Made by a program: the position numbers and the translations under genes. This document shows positions 1-6,717 of a stretch of DNA of 9,228 nt, piece after piece. Position 1 is the first letter of the stretch. Every line of letters starts with the position of its first letter. The notes beneath the pieces are model-generated. The model had not been told where the DNA came from. It did no database searches and saw only the letters and a list, made by a program, of their open reading frames with translations. The DNA lies in the NCBI GenBank assembly GCA_030634925.1, contig DAOVZV010000022.1, forward strand, positions 1 to 9,228, written 5' to 3'. The stretch comes from Sulfurovum sp. GTDB taxonomy: Bacteria; Campylobacterota; Campylobacteria; Campylobacterales; Sulfurovaceae.

Positions 1-1
1 A

Positions 2-676
2 AAACTCAAAAATCGTCAAAGAGGAGATATGATTTCTGCTATAGCCCATGAGTTTAGAAATCCTATCGCGTCTATCATGGGATACTCTCAGACACTTGTA
101 GAAGACAATGACATACCACCCGTGCTTCAAAATAAATTTCTAGGTAAAATCTATAATAATGGTATGAAAATAGAGTCACTTCTAAGTAGGCTAGTATTGT
201 GGAATAAGTTTGAGAGTGGAGAAGCATCATTGACTCCTAGCAAGTTTGTATTGTATGATTTGGTGACAGATGTAAAGTCTCAACTAGAAGAGAAATACAC
301 TCAAAGAGAGATAGTGATAAAAGGAGATAGTTATCATATCAATTCAGATAGAACCTTGCTAGAAGTGGTACTCAAAAACCTAATAGAAAATGCACTAAAA
401 TACTCCAAAGATGATGTCATAGTATCTATAAGCTCAAACAAAATATCTATTATTGACAGTGGTTTGGGAATATCGCAAGATGATATAACCAAAGTAACCA
501 AAAAATTCTACCGTTCAAGCTCACATACTTGGGATAACTCAATGGGACTAGGTCTATCTATCGTAAAGAGGATATTGGGTCTTCACGGGATAGAGATAGA
601 GATACAGAGTAAAGAGAACAAAGGTTCTACTTTTTCATTTGATATAAGTCCGTGTATAATTCCAAAAGATACATAA
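2..676 (+). CDS. Sensor histidine kinase, C-terminal part (5' end outside window)
   Basis: This is the catalytic half of a membrane-type two-component sensor kinase, which autophosphorylates a histidine and passes the phosphate to a response regulator. The frame is open to the left edge. Counting from the ATG at base 29, the H-box AHEFRNP is at residues 6-12, with the phospho-acceptor His codon at 47-49. The N-box (Asn117, Asn121) lies near 113-126, the G1 box DSGLGIS at 143-149, the F-box KKFYR at 158-162, and the G2 box GLGLS at 173-177. Because the H-box would sit only six residues after that ATG, the Met is almost certainly internal, even though GAGGAG precedes it. The dimerisation helix and sensor domain must lie upstream. 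The gene ends 192 bases before the molybdoenzyme operon on the same strand, so it may control that operon; this is inferred from position only. The signal sensed is unknown. Confidence 0.93.
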   Translation, partial: KLKNRQRGDMISAIAHEFRNPIASIMGYSQTLVEDNDIPPVLQNKFLGKIYNNGMKIESLLSRLVLWNKFESGEASLTPSKFVLYDLVTDVKSQLEEKYTQREIVIKGDSYHINSDRTLLEVVLKNLIENALKYSKDDVIVSISSNKISIIDSGLGISQDDITKVTKKFYRSSSHTWDNSMGLGLSIVKRILGLHGIEIEIQSKENKGSTFSFDISPCIIPKDT

Positions 677-705
677 CTTATTTTAATCATTACAATATAT
701 ACAAC

Positions 706-733
706 TGAATATAGATTATATTTGGTGAATATA
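706..733. repeat. Direct repeat TGAATATA, 20-base period, upstream of candidate promoter
   Basis: TGAATATA occurs exactly at 706-713 and again at 726-733, a period of 20 bases or about two helical turns. The pair lies just upstream of the candidate -35 element at 744. This spacing and placement are typical of direct-repeat sites for OmpR-type response regulators. The motif is AT-rich in an AT-rich region, so chance is a real alternative. No regulator gene is visible in the window. Confidence 0.35.
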
Positions 734-743
734 AGTGACATCT

Positions 744-772
744 TTGGTATGTATATATATAAATTTTATAAT
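744..772 (+). promoter_or_regulatory. Candidate sigma70-type promoter of the molybdoenzyme operon
   Basis: TTGGTA at 744-749 is followed, after a 17-base spacer, by a perfect TATAAT at 767-772. Transcription would begin near 779 and give an untranslated leader of about 90 bases before the Fe-S subunit gene. The region is very AT-rich, so other -10-like boxes exist and the exact start is uncertain. Confidence 0.45.
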
Positions 773-810
773 TTATAAGAAAAATCATAGAGACTTAATG
801 AGTGATATTA

Positions 811-840
811 TAAAATAAAATCGTATTAAAATTTATTTTA
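811..840. repeat. 9-bp A/T inverted repeat in the operon leader
   Basis: TAAAATAAA at 811-819 is the exact reverse complement of TTTATTTTA at 832-840, with a 12-base spacer. It lies 18 bases before the Shine-Dalgarno of the first operon gene. It could be an operator or a weak RNA hairpin. Both arms contain only A and T, so coincidence is plausible. Confidence 0.25.
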
Positions 841-857
841 AAGAAATAAATATCATC

Positions 858-864
858 AAGGAGG
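858..864 (+). promoter_or_regulatory. Strong Shine-Dalgarno fixing the start at 869
   Basis: AAGGAGG at 858-864, four bases before the ATG at 869, is a near-perfect anti-16S match. It is the strongest ribosome site in the window and settles the start of the Fe-S subunit gene. Confidence 0.85.
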
Positions 865-868
865 AAAT

Positions 869-1630
869 ATGAAATTAGGCTTCTTAGTTGACCTGAACCT
901 GTGTATGGGTTGTAAAGGTTGTGAAATTGCTTGTAAAGTAGAAAACGAAGTTCCACTAAGTACATGGCGTTTGCGAGTAAAATATATTGATATTGGGACA
1001 TTCCCAAATACTAGTAGGTCATTTACGCCATTGCGTTGTAACCACTGTGAGAGTGCTCCATGTGAGCGAATTTGTCCAGTATCTGCGTTGCATTATCTCG
1101 AAAATGGTATAGTAAATGTCGATAGTAGTAGATGTATCGGTTGTGCTGGTTGTATGATGGCTTGTCCTTATGGTGCTATATATATGGACCCTGAGACAAA
1201 CACAGCAGACAAATGTACATATTGTGCTCACCGTGTAGAGAGTGGTATGATGCCAGCGTGTGTTGTTGCTTGTCCTGTTGAGGCAAATATATTTGGTGAT
1301 ATTGAAGATGATAATAGTCATATATCCAAATACATTATGGAGCATCAAGGAGCTGTTCAAGTTAGAAAACCTGAAAAGCATACTAGCCCTAAACACTTCT
1401 ATGTAGGTGGTGGTAATCAGACTCTAAACCCTCTAGCTCACAAGAGAATAGAAGGATATGGACTGTTTAATAACATAACTCATTTAGAGCATGTAGGTGA
1501 CCCTCACCATGGCGTAGTAGATAGATTTTTAGCTCCGTTTACTTCTCACGAAGAGCCTGATAACAAAAGTTTTATGGATTTTGAAAGCAGTAAATCAGAT
1601 AGTTCACACACGCAAGAGGGAGGTCACTAA
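869..1630 (+). CDS. Four-cluster [4Fe-4S] electron-transfer subunit of molybdoenzyme (PsrB/TtrB/DmsB-like)
   Basis: This subunit carries electrons between the molybdenum catalytic subunit and the membrane anchor. Sixteen cysteines fall in four groups typical of the DmsB/PsrB family: C12-C15-C18-C22, C57-C60-C65-C69, C89-C92-C95-C99 and C116-C119-C131-C135, enough for four [4Fe-4S] clusters. The 253-residue length is somewhat longer than minimal PsrB-type subunits because of a tail after residue 140. That tail holds 12 histidines (for example HLEHVGDPHH at 205-214) and no cysteine. There is no signal peptide, so export would depend on piggy-backing on the Tat-bearing catalytic subunit, as known for DmsAB-type pairs. 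It is the first gene of the operon, and its stop codon overlaps the next ATG by one base (TAATG). Function as an Fe-S subunit is near certain; the substrate-specific name is not. Confidence 0.93.
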   Translation: MKLGFLVDLNLCMGCKGCEIACKVENEVPLSTWRLRVKYIDIGTFPNTSRSFTPLRCNHCESAPCERICPVSALHYLENGIVNVDSSRCIGCAGCMMACPYGAIYMDPETNTADKCTYCAHRVESGMMPACVVACPVEANIFGDIEDDNSHISKYIMEHQGAVQVRKPEKHTSPKHFYVGGGNQTLNPLAHKRIEGYGLFNNITHLEHVGDPHHGVVDRFLAPFTSHEEPDNKSFMDFESSKSDSSHTQEGGH

Positions 1631-2574
1631 TGGAAAGTACAATTCATGCAACTCAAGCCATTGTCTCACTAGATGTACCACTTCAAGGTATAATCTGGGG
1701 ATGGATGATTACACTTAATATGTGGGCAAAAAGTATCGGTACAGGTGTTGTACTCATCGGTGCATTTTTGCTATATAGACACAAAAAAGATGAGATGCCA
1801 AATCTAAGATGGATTATGCCTCTTATCTCATTTATCGCTTTAAATGTATTCTTGTTGTTTACTCTTGTAGATTTACACCAACCATACAGAATGATAAATA
1901 TCTTTTTACATCCAAACTGGACTTCTGCTATTACTGTTGGTGCGTGGATGGCATCACTATTTACAGGACTTATTACTGTGATGATGGCTATTGGTCTTGC
2001 AGATGCTTTTCCAGAGTTTAGAAAACATTGTGGAGTTGCAAAAAAAGTAAGAGCAAAATCAGAATTATATGAAAAACTATTTCCTTTTGTAGTATTCTTG
2101 GCAATTCCTGTGACTCTATATACTGCTATTATCATGGCAGAGTCTAGTGCTAGAGAATTATGGCAAGCACCTACAGAAGTTATGCAGATGATGTGGGCAG
2201 CGTTTATGGCTGGTTCATCGGCTCTTATCTTTGTATCAGGTTCTTGGACAAAAGAGGCTAGAAGAGATTTAGCATTGGTTCTTGCAATATCTGTATTCTT
2301 TAGTTTTATGATGTATATGGGTGAGTATTTCTTCTCTTTCAAATCATCAGAAGCAGAGGCTACATTGGCATTTGTACATTCAGGTGGTGAGTATAATGTA
2401 GAGTTTTGGTTTGCTATGATGTTAGGATTTATTATTCCATTCTTTATAGCTATGAGTAGTATCAAAAGTGAAAATAAAACATTACTTAGATTTGCTGCTA
2501 TTTTATCATTGGTAGGATTGTATATGGCTAAAGATGTATGGCTAAAAATCCCACAATTATTACCGTTGAGTTAA
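1630..2574 (+). CDS. NrfD/PsrC-type quinone-reactive membrane anchor subunit
   Basis: This integral membrane subunit of 314 residues should exchange electrons and protons between the menaquinone pool and the Fe-S subunit. About eight hydrophobic helices are visible, near residues 20-49, 59-80, 97-124, 148-168, 183-204, 211-234, 256-277 and 284-303. This matches the eight-helix NrfD/PsrC fold. The DLHQPYR segment at 81-87 and the following HPNWTS stretch are the usual NrfD-type loop after the second helix. No haem-ligating pattern of the NarI type stands out. The start overlaps the upstream stop by one base and is preceded by a GAGGGAGGT ribosome site at 1616-1624. The catalytic subunit gene follows 10 bases after its stop. 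Family assignment is firm; the direction of electron flow cannot be seen. Confidence 0.9.
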   Translation: MESTIHATQAIVSLDVPLQGIIWGWMITLNMWAKSIGTGVVLIGAFLLYRHKKDEMPNLRWIMPLISFIALNVFLLFTLVDLHQPYRMINIFLHPNWTSAITVGAWMASLFTGLITVMMAIGLADAFPEFRKHCGVAKKVRAKSELYEKLFPFVVFLAIPVTLYTAIIMAESSARELWQAPTEVMQMMWAAFMAGSSALIFVSGSWTKEARRDLALVLAISVFFSFMMYMGEYFFSFKSSEAEATLAFVHSGGEYNVEFWFAMMLGFIIPFFIAMSSIKSENKTLLRFAAILSLVGLYMAKDVWLKIPQLLPLS

Positions 2575-2584
2575 GGAGAGTTAT

Positions 2585-5500
2585 ATGACAAAATCAATGA
2601 ATGAAAAACAACCAGCTTTTATAGAGGGTAGAAGAAACTTCCTCAAAGGTACTGCTTATTCTGTAGCAGGTGCTTCTCTTGCTGTAGGTGTATTTGAGAC
2701 TATCGCATCTACTCCTGCAACAGCAGACAATAAATTTACTCCTACTCCAAAGAGTCTATCTTTCTATCCTCCACTAGAAGAGTGGGATAGCTTTGATGAA
2801 CTAGATGGAAATGACTGGAAAAGAGGTGGAACTGGTAGAAATGGTATCAAAAGTGATGACAATCCTGATGGTATCACAGCTACTGAGTATATGCTAGTAC
2901 CAACTGCTTGTTCTAACTGTGAGGCATCTTGTGGTTTGACTGCTTGGGTAGATTTATCTACATACAAAGCAGGTGGTAGATTGGCTGTACGAAAGTATAT
3001 GGGTAATCCACTTCACGCAGGTAGCCGTGGTAGAAACTGTGCCAAAGGTTACGCAACACAATCGCAAATGTATGACCCAGACCGTATTCCTTTCCCTCTA
3101 ATGAGAGCTCCAGGAAGTAAAAGGGGTGATGGTAAGTGGGTAAGAACTACTTGGGACGAAGCGATGAGCAAAATCGGTAAAAAAATGCACGATACGCTCA
3201 AAACTGGTGATGAGATTTCCAAAAAATCTATCATGTACCATGTGGGTCGTCCAAATGAAAATGGATTTGGTCACAGAGTACCACACTCAATGGGACTAGA
3301 TGGTTATGATTCTCATACAAACATCTGTAGTGCTGGTGCTAGAGAGGGTACTATCCAATGGACAAATGATGATAGAAACTCACCAGATTGGTCAAATGCG
3401 AAGTTGATTTTCTTACAGTCATCTCACGCAGCAGATGCTGGTCACTACTTCCAACAAGCAGCAGGTAGAATTGCCGATGCTAGAAAAAAGGGTGCGAAAC
3501 TTGTAGTTATGGACCCTAGAATGTCCAACTCTGCTGGTATGGCAGACCTATGGGTTCCATGTTGGCCAGGGACAGAGACAGCACTTTATCTCTACCTAGC
3601 AAACAGAATACTAAACGAAACTGGATTAGATGGTAAATCTCTAGTAAACCACAAGTTTGTCAAAAACTGGGTAAACTGGGACCACTTGATGAAAGATAGA
3701 GATTATCTACAACTATTGGTAGATAAGAAGTATATCAAATCTGTACCAGAGGGTAACTCTTATGAAGAGTTTATTGATATGATAGCCAAAATGTATAGTC
3801 CATATACACTAGACTTCGTATCAGAAGAGTGTCGTATAGACAAAGATATTATAGAAAAACTTTATGATATGTTTATCGATGCAGGTGCGAGAGTAGCTAC
3901 ATATATCTGGAGAGCTGGACCAATTGGACACAAGGGTGGATGGATGATTGCAAGAAGTGCATTCTTACCATTTGTTCTTCGTGGTGCTATGGCAGGAGAC
4001 AAAGGTGGAGTTGGACTTCATCATTGGCATGTTATATCAGTCAATGGTAAAGGTGATGCTGCTACACAAGCAGGAGTTAGACCAGACAAAGTAGATGTAT
4101 GGAATGAGATAGCTTGGCCACCTGAATATCCTCTAAGTACTTATGAGATGAGTCATATTATGCCTCACCTATTACTAGATGATGAGTGGAGAGACAAGTG
4201 GAATTCAAAAGGTCTAAAAGTACCTGAGAAACTAGCTGTTTGGATACCTAGAATGTATAACCCAGTTTGGATTAATCCAGATGGATTTAGATGGATTGAA
4301 GCACTCAAAAGAGAAGATAAGATAGAGATGTCATTTAACCTATCTCCTACTTGGAGTGAGACAAACTGGTATTGTGACTTTATCTTGCCAGTAGGACTAG
4401 CAGGTGAGAGACATGACCAACATTCTGAAGCAACACAACCATCAAGATGGTTGAGCTTTAGACAACCAGCATTGAGAGTTGCACTAGAAAAAATGGGTTG
4501 GAAGCCAAAAGACCCAACTAGGGCTACACTTGAAGCTCATATCAAATCTGGTCTTGGTGAAGTTTGGGAAGAGGTAGAGTTCTGGGCAAATATGCTAACT
4601 CACTATGTCGATCCTGATGGAAGCTTGGGTGTGAGAAAACACTGGGCATCAAAAGAAGACCCTACTAGAACTGTGACAATAGCAGAGTGGTATCAAGCAG
4701 CGTTTGATAAGTTACCAAATCTCAAAAAGACTGCAAAAGCAGCTTATCCTGATTCTAAGTATCCAAACTATGAGATGCTAAGAGATAGAGGTACTTGGCT
4801 AGAAGAAGATAATATCTTCAAACCACAAGAGAGACCTATCAAAAAAGTAGGAACAAAATATATTTCTCATGGTCATGAGTATGATGAGTCACAAGTAGTC
4901 AAAGATGAGTTTGGTGTTCTTGTAGCTACAGATGACCATGGTCACGAAAAAGCGATTGGTGTAGAGATTGATGGTGAGCTTATGCAAGGTTTCCATACAC
5001 TTACTAAAAAGCTAGACTTCTATTGTGAGTGGTTCAAAGAGTGGAAATGGCCTGAGTATGCTATACCTATCTACCCAACTACAAAAGAAGATAGAGTTAA
5101 AATGACTCATGTTGTAACACAAGTACACCATGACTTTATGCAAAATGATAATGAATTTGCACTAAATACAGTATTTAGATTGCCATATAATATTCATACT
5201 CGTTCTGTAAACTCTAAGCACCTTATGGAGATTAGTCAAAACCATAACCCTGTATGGATATATACAGAAGATGCCAAAAAACTAGGTATCAAAAGAGGAG
5301 ATGCTATTAAGTGTACTATCTCTGATACTGTATCAGGACTAGAGTCAGGTTACTTTATCGCTATGGCAGTTCCTACAGAGGGTACAATGCCAGGAGTATT
5401 GGCTTGTTCTCACCACGCAGGTAGATGGAAACTCAAAAATGCAGTAGAAATCCCTGGATTTGAGCATAAGCTAGGTGTAATGGGTATAGGTGCTCCACTG

Positions 5501-5923
5501 TATGATATGACAATGGACGGTAAAATCGGTACACTTAAGCCAGTTGATGGTGGTGGAATTGACGAAGAGATGATGAAGCGTAAAGATAGTTGGCAGTTCA
5601 AAGAGTACAACAAAGACCTTGACAACATCTGGTGGGATGGTCTAAGTGGTTCTTGGCAAAATGCTGTAGCTGCTTCTCATCCTGACCCAATTGCAGGTAA
5701 CCACGCATGGCACCAAAAGGTGACTATCGAGGTAGCAGGTAAAGATGACAAAATAGGTGATATTTGGGTAAATTATGACAACAATATGAAAGTATATCAA
5801 GCATGGAGAGATAAACTTACTCGTCCACTTGATGAGACTGACACATTGAGAAGACCTACACATATCAAGAGACCAGCAGTGCCTCTTTCTGCTAAGGCGT
5901 ATGCAGTTAAACTTACAAAATAA
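2585..5923 (+). CDS. Tat-exported molybdopterin oxidoreductase catalytic subunit, long SoeA/TtrA/PsrA-like form
   Basis: This is the catalytic subunit of a complex iron-sulfur molybdoenzyme (DMSO reductase superfamily). A twin-arginine signal (GRRNFLKG, residues 15-22) is followed by a hydrophobic stretch and a likely cleavage site after ATA at 45-47, so the mature enzyme should be periplasmic. The FS0 cluster ligands are C109, C112, C116 and C152, followed by Lys154. C248 in the segment HTNICSAGAR is the probable Mo ligand, as in Psr/Phs/Ttr-type enzymes rather than the Ser of DMSO reductase. The C-terminal pterin-binding domain contains NIHTRSVNSK (869-878), NPVWIYTEDA near 887-896, and ACSHHAGRW (940-948). 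The late motif HPDPIAGNHAWHQ at 1032-1044 and the WPEYAIP segment near 822-828 resemble long SoeA-like proteins. At 1112 residues it is far longer than classical PsrA (about 750). AAGGAG at 2573-2578 supports the start. The substrate is undetermined: polysulfide, tetrathionate, thiosulfate, sulfite or a metalloid oxyanion. Confidence 0.92.
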   Translation: MTKSMNEKQPAFIEGRRNFLKGTAYSVAGASLAVGVFETIASTPATADNKFTPTPKSLSFYPPLEEWDSFDELDGNDWKRGGTGRNGIKSDDNPDGITATEYMLVPTACSNCEASCGLTAWVDLSTYKAGGRLAVRKYMGNPLHAGSRGRNCAKGYATQSQMYDPDRIPFPLMRAPGSKRGDGKWVRTTWDEAMSKIGKKMHDTLKTGDEISKKSIMYHVGRPNENGFGHRVPHSMGLDGYDSHTNICSAGAREGTIQWTNDDRNSPDWSNAKLIFLQSSHAADAGHYFQQAAGRIADARKKGAKLVVMDPRMSNSAGMADLWVPCWPGTETALYLYLANRILNETGLDGKSLVNHKFVKNWVNWDHLMKDRDYLQLLVDKKYIKSVPEGNSYEEFIDMIAKMYSPYTLDFVSEECRIDKDIIEKLYDMFIDAGARVATYIWRAGPIGHKGGWMIARSAFLPFVLRGAMAGDKGGVGLHHWHVISVNGKGDAATQAGVRPDKVDVWNEIAWPPEYPLSTYEMSHIMPHLLLDDEWRDKWNSKGLKVPEKLAVWIPRMYNPVWINPDGFRWIEALKREDKIEMSFNLSPTWSETNWYCDFILPVGLAGERHDQHSEATQPSRWLSFRQPALRVALEKMGWKPKDPTRATLEAHIKSGLGEVWEEVEFWANMLTHYVDPDGSLGVRKHWASKEDPTRTVTIAEWYQAAFDKLPNLKKTAKAAYPDSKYPNYEMLRDRGTWLEEDNIFKPQERPIKKVGTKYISHGHEYDESQVVKDEFGVLVATDDHGHEKAIGVEIDGELMQGFHTLTKKLDFYCEWFKEWKWPEYAIPIYPTTKEDRVKMTHVVTQVHHDFMQNDNEFALNTVFRLPYNIHTRSVNSKHLMEISQNHNPVWIYTEDAKKLGIKRGDAIKCTISDTVSGLESGYFIAMAVPTEGTMPGVLACSHHAGRWKLKNAVEIPGFEHKLGVMGIGAPLYDMTMDGKIGTLKPVDGGGIDEEMMKRKDSWQFKEYNKDLDNIWWDGLSGSWQNAVAASHPDPIAGNHAWHQKVTIEVAGKDDKIGDIWVNYDNNMKVYQAWRDKLTRPLDETDTLRRPTHIKRPAVPLSAKAYAVKLTK

Positions 5924-5936
5924 TTTTATATTATTC

Positions 5937-5961
5937 ATCTTCAAGCATTTTGCTTGAAGAT
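5937..5961 (+). terminator. Perfect 11-bp hairpin between structural and accessory genes
   Basis: ATCTTCAAGCA at 5937-5947 pairs perfectly with TGCTTGAAGAT at 5951-5961 around a TTT loop. It starts 14 bases after the stop of the catalytic subunit gene. The downstream tail is pyrimidine-rich but is not a clean T-run, so termination may be partial, or the hairpin may protect the 3' end of the upstream mRNA. Its position suggests unequal expression of the enzyme genes and the accessory genes. Confidence 0.55.
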
Positions 5962-6025
5962 ACTTCCTCTACTATTTCCTAGATAACTATCATATTAACT
6001 ATTATTTATCTTGAAAGTGGTATAG

Positions 6026-6034
6026 TGCTAAAAT
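6026..6034 (+). promoter_or_regulatory. Possible extended -10 promoter for the accessory genes
   Basis: TGCTAAAAT at 6026-6034 matches an extended -10 element (TGnTAnAAT style), 24 bases before the TorD-like start codon. No -35 at the right distance is convincing; TTGAAA at 6011-6016 is too close. If real, it would let the accessory genes be transcribed separately from the enzyme operon. Confidence 0.3.
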
Positions 6035-6057
6035 ATTTAAACGAAAGTAGATAATAG

Positions 6058-6717
6058 ATGATAAATACAATGAAACAAGATATACAAAATCGCATATCAA
6101 TTTATGCTTTAATCTCTAGGTTGATGTTGATAGAGGTAGATAAAGAGTTTTTAGATAGCATAGAAAAAGATGAAAATATTTTATCTTTATTACCCAATTA
6201 TGCAAACTGGGACAAAAGAGCTGAATTATCTCAAAAAGATTTGGTAGAACAGTATCTAAATGTAGATTATACAAATCTATTTTTGATGCACTTAGTCCCT
6301 TATGAGACATTTTATACTAGAGATGACCAGATGATAGAGAGTGGAGGAGATAATCCTGTACTAGAACTCTATAACGAGCTTGACTTTAGAGTAGAACTAG
6401 ATAAAGCAAGAGTAGTAAGTAGTGACCATATAGGCGTAGAACTAGAGTTTATGTATATGCTATGTACTGCTATAAGCAAAGCACTAGATGCAGAAGATAT
6501 AGATGGAGTTTGTGAGCTTATGCAAGTCCAAAGAGCGTTTCTAAAAGAGCATCTATTAGAGTGGACACCACTATTCTTAATCAATGCAAAAGTAGAGTCT
6601 AGAACACCACTATATCACGATGGAGCAGAGTTGGCTTTGGAGTTTTTATTGAGTGATTTTGAGTACTTGACCAAGCAAATAGCAGAGCATTGTAAGCCTA
6701 GCGATACGGTAGAGTAA
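6058..6717 (+). CDS. TorD/DmsD-family molybdoenzyme chaperone
   Basis: This is a cytoplasmic all-helical chaperone that should bind the Tat signal of the adjacent catalytic subunit and hold it until the molybdopterin cofactor is inserted. The 219-residue length is typical of the family. The hallmark motif appears as DHIGVELEFM at residues 123-132 (compare the family pattern DHxxxELEFM). VPYETFYTRDD at 80-90 and FLKEHLLEW at 161-169 are also typical TorD-like segments. There is no signal peptide or membrane segment. The ribosome site before the ATG is weak (AAAG at 6044-6047 at best), unlike the strong sites upstream, so low expression fits a chaperone. A second in-frame ATG at 6070 has no better site, so I keep 6058. 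The stop overlaps the next gene by one base. The family is clear; which subfamily (TorD, DmsD or TtrD-like) is not. Confidence 0.88.
   Translation: MINTMKQDIQNRISIYALISRLMLIEVDKEFLDSIEKDENILSLLPNYANWDKRAELSQKDLVEQYLNVDYTNLFLMHLVPYETFYTRDDQMIESGGDNPVLELYNELDFRVELDKARVVSSDHIGVELEFMYMLCTAISKALDAEDIDGVCELMQVQRAFLKEHLLEWTPLFLINAKVESRTPLYHDGAELALEFLLSDFEYLTKQIAEHCKPSDTVE

Noticed and set aside
29..31. ATG with GAGGAG upstream as the true start of the histidine kinase
   Set aside because: The frame is open to the left edge and the H-box would begin six residues in, leaving no dimerisation helix; the start is probably upstream of the window.
1019..1396. 125-codon - strand frame, rich in Thr and Cys
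   Set aside because: Low-complexity antisense of the cysteine-rich Fe-S subunit gene; not a plausible protein.
1683..2465. 260-codon open frame on the - strand opposite the membrane subunit gene
   Set aside because: It lies wholly inside a convincing NrfD-type gene, has no recognisable motifs, and is a by-product of the codon pattern of the + strand gene.
2585..5923. Formate dehydrogenase catalytic subunit
   Set aside because: The Mo-ligand candidate Cys248 is followed by Ser, not by the conserved His found after the Sec/Cys of formate dehydrogenases, and the late motifs resemble SoeA-like enzymes.
6019..6028. Sigma54 (-24/-12) promoter before the TorD-like gene
   Set aside because: GG (6019-6020) and GC (6027-6028) are separated by 6 bases, not the required 10.
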